Assembly (NCBI GenBank): GCA_963742405.1 | Contig: CAVUMB010000007.1 | Location: 1 to 64,000, forward strand | Direction of reading: 5' to 3' | Length of the DNA: 64,000 nt | From: JAGVSR01 sp963742405 | Lineage (GTDB): Bacteria > Pseudomonadota > Alphaproteobacteria > Rhizobiales > Hyphomicrobiaceae | In this document: one piece after another, positions 25,455 through 33,460 of the stretch | How positions within the stretch are numbered: the stretch's first letter is position 1 | Layout of the letters: every line of letters begins with the position of its first letter | Program-made: the position numbers and the translations under genes | The notes under the pieces: generated by a model | What the model saw: the letters and a program-made list of their open reading frames with translations, nothing else | What the model was told of the DNA's origin: nothing | Database searches by the model: none

Positions 25455-27755
25455 TCAGCCGTCCGTGGCGGCGGCATCGCGATCATCTTCGTCGGTTTTG
25501 ATCTCTGGAGCCTTTTGCCCCGCCACAAGGCGCGCGCGCACCAGATCCTTGTCGAGCCGAACGGCCACGTCCGCTTCACCGAGACGCGCACGATACACCT
25601 GCACATTCGCCAGAACCTTGGCAACATACTCGCGCGTTTCCTGGATTGGGATACGCTCAATCCAGTCTATGGGATCGACACCCGGATCGCGCGGATCCCC
25701 GAATTCCCTGATCCACTGCCGCGCGCGGCCGGGGCCGGCGTTATAGCCAGCCATTGTCAGGACGTATGACCCGGTGAAGTCCTGCATCCGATCGCCGATA
25801 TAGGCCGAGCCCATCATGGTGTTGTAAGCCGGGTCCGATAGCAGTCGCTTGATGTCGCATTTGATCTTGTAGTCGCGACACACATGCTGCGCGGTCACCG
25901 TCATGACCTGCAGCAGACCCTTGGCCCCGGCCCCAGAAACGGTCAGCGAATTGAACTCGGTCTCCTGTCGCGCGATGCCGAGCAGGAATGCCGTTTCCGG
26001 TGGCTTTCGCAGCGGCGCGTAGGCTGGAAACGGGTGCACGGGATACGCGTAGTAGAAAAGATTTTTTCCGTCCGCGATGCCGGCCTTCGCCGTCCGCACG
26101 GCCGATTGCGTATCGCCGAGGGCTTCGGCCAGATGCGCGAGCATGGCCAACTCCGCTTCGCTTTTCAGATAAAAGCGAAGTTGCACCAAGAAGGCACGGC
26201 TAATGGAAATGTCGAGCTTTGCCGCGTTGGCAATTACGGCCGCCCGGGCCGCATCAAGGCTGTTGAACTTCTCGATCTCGTCCGCGGTCGGTGCGGTCGG
26301 TGGTGTAATCGGAAAGCTGTTCGTCCCGGGATCGAGCTTCTGCATGGCTAGCAATGCATGGAACGCATCCCGATCGCGTGTCGCCGCACGATAGGCTGCT
26401 TCCGCGCCCGGCCGGTCTTTCAACGCTTCGGCCGTGCGTCCAGCCCAATAGTTGGCCTTGGCGCGGCTCAGCGGACCGTCGGCCGCTTTTTGCATGACGG
26501 CAAAGTGCTGTTGCGCCTTGGTCGGATTCTTCAAGTATCGCAGGGCCAGCCAACCGGCCATGAACGACTGGTCCTTGAGCGGGTTGACCGTCAGCGGCCC
26601 GGCATCCTGAACCAGATCATAGGCAAGCTTGGGCTTGCCCTTGCGCAGTGCGGCGTAAGCCAGCGCACGGCGCTCGATCCACCATTCATCGTTGCTGTTG
26701 ACCGCGCCCGGCTCAGTCGGAACAGTCAGCATGATCTTGGCCGCGTCATCTATTTTGTCGGACCGGCGCAGCGCTTGAATCTTGTGGAACTGGAAACCCC
26801 AATCGCCCGTGTCGCCAGCCGGTGCGGATTCAATGGCCTTCAACGCGCCTTTCTGCTGCAGGAACACCGCGAGCCTGGCCTCTGCCCGCTTGCGTTCCGC
26901 TTCCGGCAGGAGGGCGATGACGCGACGCGCCGTTGTGGCACGGCTGCTGCGTTCTTCTTTCCATCGCACGTCGTCGATAATCAGCCGATCAAGACGCGCC
27001 TTGTGATCGGCAACCGTGAGAAGCGCGCCGAAACGATCGAGAAAGCCCGTCTCGAATTTAGCCGCCAGCGTCATCTCTCGCCACGCTTTCGCGGCAAAGG
27101 TGCGCGCCTGTTCTGTCTTGCCCTCGGCAAGATACGCCGACGCCAGCGCCGCCAACCCAGCCCCGTGATCCGGACCGCCTTTGGCAAATACCGCGCGAAT
27201 GTCTTGCGAACTGCCACCCGCAACGAACAGCGCTTCCTCAAGCCGCTGCGTCAGCAGTCGGCGTTCGGGCCAAGCGGGGTTGCGATCGAGGAAGGCGCGA
27301 TAATCAGCCGCCGCGCCAAACCCGCTGCGCAGCCGGTACCAGGTTGCAATCTTGGCTGCGACCGGATCGGAGATGCCTGATCGATGTTGATCGCCAACCG
27401 CGGTCTGGCCACTGCCATAAGCCTTCAACGCGTCGCGAAGCGCGGCCGCATCAGCGTCCGAAATCCGGGTTGCCCGAACCGGTGCGATCGCCTTGGTTAA
27501 GCGGGCGGCATGGGCCGTCTCGTCGCTGCCGGGATTATAGGGAGGCGGCAGCAGCGGCCGCTCAATGGCCGCCGTCTTGATTGCATGAGGTGCCGAGCCC
27601 GGCTCCGCCCAGGCCACTGGCGCGGCCGCAACGGCCAGCAATCCAATCGTGGCCAGCGGCCGCAAAGCCTTATTCGCTCGTGACAATGCAAGACCTTTCC
27701 CGTCGCTGCCCGGACCACCTTGGCCGGCGGTTGCTGTCGCCTTGCGGCCGTCCAT
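25455..27755 (-). CDS. Soluble lytic murein transglycosylase (Slt family)
   Basis: About 766 residues. After an N-terminal basic stretch comes a hydrophobic export segment (LATIGLLAVAAAPVAWA), then a long superhelical region of Ala-rich TPR-like repeats. The C-terminal SLT domain starts near residue 590: LGIARQETEFNSLTVSGAGAKG with the catalytic Glu in RQE, then LLQVM, the Y-N-x-x-x-G-S motif (YNTMMGSAYIG) and TMAGYNAGPGR. It cleaves peptidoglycan glycan strands in the periplasm, leaving 1,6-anhydromuropeptides. I use ATG 27755, which has AGGCGG ten bases upstream; the frame is open to 27833. It is divergent from dapA, the usual neighbour in Hyphomicrobiales. Confidence 0.88.
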   Translation of the reverse strand: MDGRKATATAGQGGPGSDGKGLALSRANKALRPLATIGLLAVAAAPVAWAEPGSAPHAIKTAAIERPLLPPPYNPGSDETAHAARLTKAIAPVRATRISDADAAALRDALKAYGSGQTAVGDQHRSGISDPVAAKIATWYRLRSGFGAAADYRAFLDRNPAWPERRLLTQRLEEALFVAGGSSQDIRAVFAKGGPDHGAGLAALASAYLAEGKTEQARTFAAKAWREMTLAAKFETGFLDRFGALLTVADHKARLDRLIIDDVRWKEERSSRATTARRVIALLPEAERKRAEARLAVFLQQKGALKAIESAPAGDTGDWGFQFHKIQALRRSDKIDDAAKIMLTVPTEPGAVNSNDEWWIERRALAYAALRKGKPKLAYDLVQDAGPLTVNPLKDQSFMAGWLALRYLKNPTKAQQHFAVMQKAADGPLSRAKANYWAGRTAEALKDRPGAEAAYRAATRDRDAFHALLAMQKLDPGTNSFPITPPTAPTADEIEKFNSLDAARAAVIANAAKLDISISRAFLVQLRFYLKSEAELAMLAHLAEALGDTQSAVRTAKAGIADGKNLFYYAYPVHPFPAYAPLRKPPETAFLLGIARQETEFNSLTVSGAGAKGLLQVMTVTAQHVCRDYKIKCDIKRLLSDPAYNTMMGSAYIGDRMQDFTGSYVLTMAGYNAGPGRARQWIREFGDPRDPGVDPIDWIERIPIQETREYVAKVLANVQVYRARLGEADVAVRLDKDLVRARLVAGQKAPEIKTDEDDRDAAATDG

Positions 27756-27953
27756 CTGACCGCCTAATGTCGCGCACTCGAATGGGGCAGCCGTTGGTGC
27801 GCCGCCGTTCCTCGTTGTCTGGCAACGTAACAACCGGGTCGGCCCTCTTCAAGGCGAAGACGGCCTCCGGCGACCGTTTTCCCGGCTGTGAGATATTTCC
27901 AGAAAACATCGTCCAGGCAAAGACTTGGGCATCACGCACGACAGGGTGAAGGC

Positions 27954-28844
27954 ATGTTCAAGGGGTCTCTGACGGCGCTTATCACGCCGTTCAAGAACGG
28001 TAAGCTCGATGAAGATGCGCTGGCCCGCTTCGTCGACTGGCAGATCACGGAAGGCTCACACGGCTTGGTTCCGACTGGGACGACGGGTGAAAGCCCGACG
28101 CTGGATTTCGACGAGCACAAGCGCGTCGTCGAGATCACCATTGACGCTGCTCGCGGCCGCATTCCGGTTATGGCCGGTACCGGTTCTAACTCCACGGCCG
28201 AAGCGATCGAGCTTTCGACCCATGCCGAACAGGCCGGTGCGACAGGCCTTCTGATCGTCACGCCATATTACAACAAACCAACGCAAGAGGGCCTTTATCA
28301 GCACTTCAAAGCCATCAACGACGCGGTGAACATCCCAATCTTTATCTACAACATCCCGCCGCGCTCAATCGTCGATATGTCGGTCGCCACGATGGCGCGC
28401 TTGTCCGAACTAAAGAACATTGCCGGCGTCAAGGACGCAACCGCCAATCTGGCGCGTGTCTCCCAGCAGCGCGCGGCCATGGGGCCGGATTTTCTGCAGT
28501 TCTCCGGCGAAGACGCGACGGCACTGGCGTTCATGGCGCATGGCGGCCATGGCTGCATCTCAGTTGTGTCCAACATCGCGCCCCGCCTCTGCGCGGAGTT
28601 CCAGACCGCCTGCTTGCGCGGCGACTTCAAAACCGCGCTGACGCTGCAGGACCGACTGATGCCGCTCCATGACGCCATGTTCTGCGAAACCAACCCCGGC
28701 CCGGTGAAGTACGCAGCTTCGCGGTTGGGACTGTGTTCCGCCGAGATGCGTTTACCCATGGTTCCGCTGACGGATGGCGCCCGTAAAACTGTCGACGACG
28801 CGCTCGCCAAAGCGGGCCTACTCACAGCGGCAGCCGCCGAGTGA
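27954..28844 (+). CDS. dapA: 4-hydroxy-tetrahydrodipicolinate synthase
   Basis: 296 residues, the normal DapA length. It condenses pyruvate with aspartate semialdehyde in the first step of the lysine/diaminopimelate pathway (cytoplasm, tetramer). GTTGESPTL carries the catalytic Thr pair, YNIPPRS the Tyr and the conserved Arg, and GVKDAT the Schiff-base Lys (about residue 161). I choose ATG 27954 (MFKGSLTALITPF), which begins the family sequence; the frame is open upstream to 27888. It is followed 36 bp later by smpB. The link to peptidoglycan fits the divergent lytic transglycosylase. Confidence 0.95.
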   Translation: MFKGSLTALITPFKNGKLDEDALARFVDWQITEGSHGLVPTGTTGESPTLDFDEHKRVVEITIDAARGRIPVMAGTGSNSTAEAIELSTHAEQAGATGLLIVTPYYNKPTQEGLYQHFKAINDAVNIPIFIYNIPPRSIVDMSVATMARLSELKNIAGVKDATANLARVSQQRAAMGPDFLQFSGEDATALAFMAHGGHGCISVVSNIAPRLCAEFQTACLRGDFKTALTLQDRLMPLHDAMFCETNPGPVKYAASRLGLCSAEMRLPMVPLTDGARKTVDDALAKAGLLTAAAAE

Positions 28845-28880
28845 CGTGCGGGGCCATGAAGCTGCAAGGATCATAGAGCC

Positions 28881-29357
28881 ATGGCCTCCGCCAGGGATGA
28901 CGCGCGCAAGCTCGTCGCCGAGAACCGCAAGGCCCGGCATGAGTTCTTCCTCACCGACACGTGGGAAGCCGGCATCATGCTGACCGGCACGGAGGTGAAA
29001 TCGCTGCGCAAGGGGCAGGCGAACATCGCCGAAAGCTATGCCTCGTTCGAAGAAGAAGGTCTCTACCTGATTAACTGCTACATCCCCGAGTACAATCAGG
29101 CCGGACGCTTTTTTCAGCACGAGCCGCGCCGCAAGCGCCGATTACTGCTCCACAAATCGGAGTTGGCCAAGCTGTTCCATGCGGTCGAGCGTAAGGGTAT
29201 GACAGTCGTGCCCGTCGAACTCTATTTCAATGAGAAAGGCCTTGCGAAATTGAAGTTGGCTCTTGCCGAGGGTAAGAAACTCACCGACAAGCGGCAGGTC
29301 GCAGCCAAACGTGATTGGCAAAGGCAAAAAGCGCGCATCATGCGCGAGAAGGGCTGA
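28881..29357 (+). CDS. smpB: SsrA-binding protein
   Basis: 158 residues, full length. SmpB binds tmRNA and delivers it to stalled ribosomes in trans-translation. Seen are ENRKARHEFF, the core GTEVKSLRKGQANIAESYA, the RNA-binding segment HEPRRKRRLLLHK, and the basic tail KRDWQRQKARIM that enters the mRNA channel. It follows dapA as in many alphaproteobacteria. The tmRNA gene itself was not found in this window. Confidence 0.95.
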   Translation: MASARDDARKLVAENRKARHEFFLTDTWEAGIMLTGTEVKSLRKGQANIAESYASFEEEGLYLINCYIPEYNQAGRFFQHEPRRKRRLLLHKSELAKLFHAVERKGMTVVPVELYFNEKGLAKLKLALAEGKKLTDKRQVAAKRDWQRQKARIMREKG

Positions 29358-29363
29358 ACCCCG

Positions 29364-29939
29364 ATGGGCGGGATGCCGAACTTAATGGCTGTCGATTGGT
29401 CCAAACTTCCGGTGCCGGATGATGATGGGGCAGCCAGCCATTTACAGGGAAAATTGCTGCCACCTCAGGCACTGAGGACGACCAGCGGTTCGCAAATCGT
29501 GCTCGCTGATGTTGTGGGACGAACAGTTGTTTTCGCATACCCGATGACCGGCCACCCCAATTTGCCCTTACCCGAGGCGTGGGATGCTATTCCGGGTGCT
29601 CGGGGTTGCACGCCGCAGGCGTGCGCCTTTCGCGATATTCATCAGGACTTGCTCGCCGCCGGCGTAGATCATGTTTTCGGTTTGTCGACCCAGGACACCA
29701 AATATCAGGCCGAAGCAGCGACCCGACTGCATTTGCCGTTTGCACTGATCTCTGACAGCATGCTGCTCTTCGCTACCGCGTTGCAACTTCCGACTATGCG
29801 CGTGGGCTCCGCAACGCTATTAAAGCGCTTTACTCTCATCATCGACGACGGCCGGATAACCAAGGTATTCTATCCCATTTTCCCGCCTGACAGGAACGCA
29901 ATGGATGTTCTGTGCTGGCTGAAGGATCACCAACGATGA
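29364..29939 (+). CDS. Peroxiredoxin-like redoxin, two-cysteine form
   Basis: 191 residues with a thioredoxin-like AhpC/TSA fold. VVFAYPMTGHPN is followed by PGARGCTPQACAFRD, where the peroxidatic and a second cysteine are spaced C-x4-C. That is a variant of the usual peroxiredoxin PxxxTxxC site. Then come VFGLSTQDTKYQAEAA and LPFALISDS, typical of atypical peroxiredoxins of the BCP side of the family. It probably reduces peroxides using thioredoxin-type partners. ATG 29364 is six bases after smpB; internal ATGs at 29373 and 29385 are possible. It overlaps the next, related gene by four bases. Confidence 0.72.
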   Translation: MGGMPNLMAVDWSKLPVPDDDGAASHLQGKLLPPQALRTTSGSQIVLADVVGRTVVFAYPMTGHPNLPLPEAWDAIPGARGCTPQACAFRDIHQDLLAAGVDHVFGLSTQDTKYQAEAATRLHLPFALISDSMLLFATALQLPTMRVGSATLLKRFTLIIDDGRITKVFYPIFPPDRNAMDVLCWLKDHQR

Positions 29940-30469
29940 ATGCCTGGCCTTACCCGGCTCCGCCAGACGACGGCGGCGCCGCGCACATCGTGGCCGGCGA
30001 AGCATTGCCTGATATCGAATTGCCCACGACCGTCGGTGATCGGCTGTCGCTGGCGCGCATCTCGGGTCTGAGCATCGTTTTCGTCTACCCGTGGACTGGA
30101 CGCCCCGGCGTTGCCAATCCGCCAGGCTGGGACGCATATTCCGGAGCCCACGGTTCGACGCCGGAGGCTCAGGGTTTCGAGACCCACCTCCAATCGTTTC
30201 GAGCCCGTGGCATTCAGATCCTGGGCCTCAGTACCCAGTCGCGCGAGTGGCAGCGGGAGTTCGCCTCCCGCATGGGGCTGACATATCCTTTGTTGAGCGA
30301 CGCTTCCTTCGAAGTCGCCGATGCGCTGCGGCTACCCCGATTTCAGGCCGGCGGCGTGGCCTATCTCAAGCGCTTGACGCTGATGTGCCGTGACGGCCGT
30401 ATCGTGCGATCGTTCTATCCCGTTCACCCGCCGGATCGGCATGCCGCCGATCTCCTGGCGATGCTCTGA
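29936..30469 (+). CDS. Peroxiredoxin-like paralogue lacking both active-site cysteines
   Basis: 177 residues, clearly homologous to the preceding gene over its whole length (IVFVYPWTGRPG, ILGLSTQSREWQREFA, TYPLLSDASFEVA, RFQAGGVAYLKRLTL). At the active site it reads SGAHGSTPEAQGF, so the two cysteines of its neighbour are Ser and Gln. The only cysteine left is in LMCRD, which is not at a catalytic place. The reading frame is intact and coupled to gene one through an ATGA overlap, so the loss is not a frame artefact. A non-catalytic partner or regulator of the active copy is a reasonable inference. It could also use other chemistry. Confidence 0.7.
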   Translation: MNAWPYPAPPDDGGAAHIVAGEALPDIELPTTVGDRLSLARISGLSIVFVYPWTGRPGVANPPGWDAYSGAHGSTPEAQGFETHLQSFRARGIQILGLSTQSREWQREFASRMGLTYPLLSDASFEVADALRLPRFQAGGVAYLKRLTLMCRDGRIVRSFYPVHPPDRHAADLLAML

Positions 30470-30480
30470 CGGACGGTCCC

Positions 30481-30918
30481 TTACATGACATCGCCAACGA
30501 TCTCTTCGGCCGAGTAGCCAAGCTTTTCCAGGCCTTCCTCGAGATAATCGGCCAGCAGCGGCATGCCGAGCAGATACTTGGCCGTCGCGCTCGTGCGCTC
30601 GGTCCGTGCCGTTTCCATCGCCTCGGCGAATTCTTCCGCCTCGAATGTCCCGCGACCGACCCAGGCCAGTGCCACCAGGGCGGCCTGCTCGTCATCGTTC
30701 AGCGCGGCGATGAACCCCGCCAGTTCTTCGCTCGTCGGGTCGTCGGCAAAATCTTCCAGAATGGCGGCTGGATCTTCTTCGGCATCACCCTCGTCGGTGG
30801 TGTCGTTCCAGGCCCCGACCTTGGCGCCGTACTCACGGGCCTTGACGATGACATGCCCCACTTTTTCCGGTGCAATGCCGAAATCGACAACAGGATCGGT
30901 CGTTTCGCGGTGTTTCAT
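30481..30918 (-). CDS. DUF3775 domain protein
   Basis: 145 acidic residues. The DUF3775 core is visible: DPTSEELAGFIAALNDDEQAALVALAWVGRG (in parts), followed by TERTSATAKYLLGMPLLADYLEEGLEKLGYS. The region before it is rich in Asp/Glu. The start MKHRETT (30918) has AAGGAG seven bases upstream; the upstream frame to 30999 has none. No catalytic residues are evident and the family has no established function. It is convergent with the redoxin pair, 12 bp apart. Confidence 0.72.
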   Translation of the reverse strand: MKHRETTDPVVDFGIAPEKVGHVIVKAREYGAKVGAWNDTTDEGDAEEDPAAILEDFADDPTSEELAGFIAALNDDEQAALVALAWVGRGTFEAEEFAEAMETARTERTSATAKYLLGMPLLADYLEEGLEKLGYSAEEIVGDVM

Positions 30919-30995
30919 GCACGGCTCCTTCGTCTCGACCCCGGCAAATCTAACATGCCTTGTGCACGCTGCCCACGACGGGAGCTGGACCAAAT

Positions 30996-31674
30996 TCAAG
31001 TGTCGCCGAGATGACGCCGGATCGCGTCGAACACAGCGTGGAACATGGCTTGCGTCAGCCGGCCGGTTTGAGTGTTGTAACGCGAGCAGTGGAAGCTATC
31101 AAAGAGCGTCATGCCCGGCGCGACGGCATGCTGTGCGCCATGCGCGAACGGGAACGCAGATCGTTTCGCGCCGAGTGTTGAAAGCGTTTGCTCATGCGCG
31201 ATCCGACCGAGCGCAAGGATCGCGGTCAGGTTTGGCAACGCGGCGATACGCGCCGCCATAAACGGCCGGCAGGTCGTGATTTCCTCGGGCGTCGGCTTGT
31301 TTTGCGGCGGGACGCAACGGACCGCATTGCTGATCATGCAATCCGACAGGGCCGAGACCATCCGTGGGGTCGGCGCCGTATCGGCCGCTGGCAAAGCCAA
31401 AGGTAAGAAGCGTCCCGTAAAGCAATTCGCCAGCATAGTCCCCGGTGAACGGCCGGCCGGTGCGATTGGCGCCTTTCAGCCCCGGGGCCAGGCCGACGAT
31501 CAACAATCGCCCATCTACCGGCCCGAAAGAGGGAACCGGTGCGTTGAACCACTCCGGTTCCAGCAGCCTTTGTTCGTCGCGAAAACTGGCCAGTCGCGGA
31601 CAGCGCCGGCAGTCATGTGGCGCTTCAGGTGTGAAGGGCATAATGCCGCCATGCGGCTCGGTATAGCTGGCCAT
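30996..31674 (-). CDS. Type 5 uracil-DNA glycosylase (UdgB-like), one frame break
   Basis: About 225 residues. This DNA repair enzyme removes uracil and other deaminated bases. Cysteines near the N-terminus (DCRRCPRL) and two further on (DCMISNAVRCVPPQNKP) are the iron-sulfur cluster ligands of type 4/5 UDGs. Motif A reads GLAPGLKGANRTGRPFTGD, as in type 5, which has Ala or Gly in place of the catalytic Asp/Glu of type 4. The C-terminal motif SFHCSRYNTQTGRLT also fits type 5. The frame changes near 31345. Starts at 31674 or 31641 are possible. It is transcribed in the same direction as the NYN gene. Confidence 0.78.
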
Positions 31675-31715
31675 GGGCCGCGATTAACATAATCCGACGC
31701 CCCCGCCGAGACGGG

Positions 31716-32380
31716 TCAGACTTCTTCTTCCGATACATCATAATCCGGATAGTTCGGAGCGACCGGCGAGCGTGCCGCGACTCCCGCTGATGTAGATCCG
31801 ACGGGAGAGCGGGCCGCATACGTGCGCGGTTCACGAACAGGACGGGCGCCCGGATCGCGGCCGACGATTGATTCCAGAGTCTGCCAGATCGATGAATTGA
31901 TCGGCTTGGCGGCGCAGGTCATCTGCCACCATGGGCTGCTGTGTCTGCAGGGTTGAGACGACACTGACGCGCTTACCGCGCTGTTGCAAAGCATTGACCA
32001 ACGAACGGAAATCGCCGTCGCCGGAGAACAGCACGATATGGTCGAGACTATCGGCGAGCCGCATGGCGTCGACGGCCAGCTCAATGTCCATATTGCCTTT
32101 GACCTTGCGACGACCACTCGAGTCGGTGAACTCGCGCGTCGGCTTGGTCACCATCGTGTAGCCATTGTAGTCGAGCCAGTCGATCAAGGGGCGGATCGAG
32201 GAATACTCCTGATCTTCAGCCAGAGCCGTATAATACAGAGCACGGATGAGCTGGCATTTCCCGCGGAAGTGTAGCCAGCAGCCGCTTGTAGTCGATGTCG
32301 AAACCGAGAGCCTTGGACGTCGCATATAAGTTTGCGCCGTCGATGAACAGAGCGACGCGCTCTTGCGGATAGAAATGCAT
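31716..32380 (-). CDS. NYN domain (LabA/DUF88-like) protein, two frame breaks
   Basis: About 220 residues. NYN domains are PIN-like Mg2+-dependent RNases. The start MHFYPQERVALFIDGANLYATSKAL carries the first conserved Asp and Asn; YYTAL and the middle segment KGNMDIELAVDAM the next Asp; and LFSGDGDFRSLV the Asp pair. The C-terminal ~60 residues are a disordered tail. The first frame covers residues 1 to about 35, then it changes near 32275 and again near 31885. All four catalytic acidic positions are present across the frames. In many Hyphomicrobiales a LabA-like gene sits just before rpoZ, as here. Its RNA target is unknown. Confidence 0.75.
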
Positions 32381-32894
32381 ATGTTAAGCCCCTACCGCGC
32401 GATGCGCGAGTACGTGATTGTCTGTTTGGTTTCGCCGATGCAACACGGACGGATGCTGAGTAGTCACTGTCGCTGTTGTTAAAGTCCAAATGCGATTCAG
32501 GGTTTCAATCGCTGCTGGCGCTTGTCGGTATAGGTCAACGGTCTCCAGATGGCGAGTTACAAATATTCACTGAGGCGAATTAATTTATCGCAAGAATAAG
32601 GTTTAGCCTCGATATATCGCCGCTCTTGCACCGCTTCACGGCGACTTAAACGACCTACTTCACAAGCTTGCGTGGCTTGCGTCAACGCCCGACGTGTGCC
32701 ACTAGTGGCATTGAACGGGTCGGCAGCTCTCTGCACGGCCAAATTCTATTGGTAATGCAAAGGTGCTCCAACTCGGTCATGTCGAACCGGTCTTTGCCTC
32801 CGGTGATCGTCTGTCCGTCTGTCACAAACCGGTCGTATAACGGTAGCACCCGACATTTGTTCCCTGAAACCCCGAAGCTCGAGGACGATACAGG
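32381..32894. other. Divergent intergenic region upstream of rpoZ
   Basis: 514 bp with no convincing gene. A 61-codon minus-strand frame at 32557-32742 (hydrophilic, no recognised domain) is the only candidate, and I would not call it. AT-rich patches near 32560-32600 and the stretch before 32895 are the likely promoters for the NYN gene and rpoZ. I looked for a tmRNA tag and T-arm here and found none. Confidence 0.4.
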
Positions 32895-33326
32895 ATGGCT
32901 CGCGTCACAGTCGAAGATTGCGTCGATAAGGTTCACAATCGGTTCGAACTCGTTCTTCTCGCCGCGCACCGCGCCCGCAACATCGCCAACGGCAGCCCGG
33001 TCACAATCGACCAGGAAAACGACAAAAACCCGGTGATCGCTTTGCGCGAGATTGCCGAGCAGGCCATCCCGCCTGACGACATGCGTGAAAGCCTGATCCA
33101 CTCGATCCAGAAGAACGTCGAAGTCGACGAGCCGGAAGCTGGTGCGGCACCCGTTCTGGCGATCGAACGCCGCTCGCCGATTCTGGGTCGCGACGACCAG
33201 TCAAGCGACACCCAGGTCGACGTGCTGACGGAAGAGCAGTTGCTGCGCGGCTTGGAAAGCATGACGCCGTCCGAACCCTCGTCGTCGGGAACCGGCCCGG
33301 CCAATCCGCGCGAGCGCGGCCGCTGA
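32895..33326 (+). CDS. rpoZ: DNA-directed RNA polymerase omega subunit
   Basis: 143 residues. MARVTVEDCVDKVHNRFELVLLAAHRAR is split by the usual conserved Asn/Arg pattern and followed by DNDKNPVIALREIAE-like sequence (here QENDKNPVIALREIAEQ). The last ~60 residues form an acidic tail typical of alphaproteobacterial omega. Omega assists beta' folding and, in many bacteria, forms a ppGpp-binding site. Its position 134 bp before the (p)ppGpp synthetase gene is the classic rpoZ-spoT arrangement. Confidence 0.95.
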   Translation: MARVTVEDCVDKVHNRFELVLLAAHRARNIANGSPVTIDQENDKNPVIALREIAEQAIPPDDMRESLIHSIQKNVEVDEPEAGAAPVLAIERRSPILGRDDQSSDTQVDVLTEEQLLRGLESMTPSEPSSSGTGPANPRERGR

Positions 33327-33460
33327 ACGCCGGCGCCGGGCCGGATGGCCCGCGCCTCCTCAAAGTGATCCGCCGCGCGCAAGCCTCCGCAAAGAAGGCG
33401 TGCCGCGGCGTTTTCGTCTAGACTTCCCGTCCGCGGCTTTCCGAGGACCCGTTTGCCCCC

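Noticed and set aside
32381..32894. tmRNA (ssrA) gene beside smpB and rpoZ
   Set aside because: No tag resembling ANDNYAPVAVAA, no T-arm and no CCA end in either strand.
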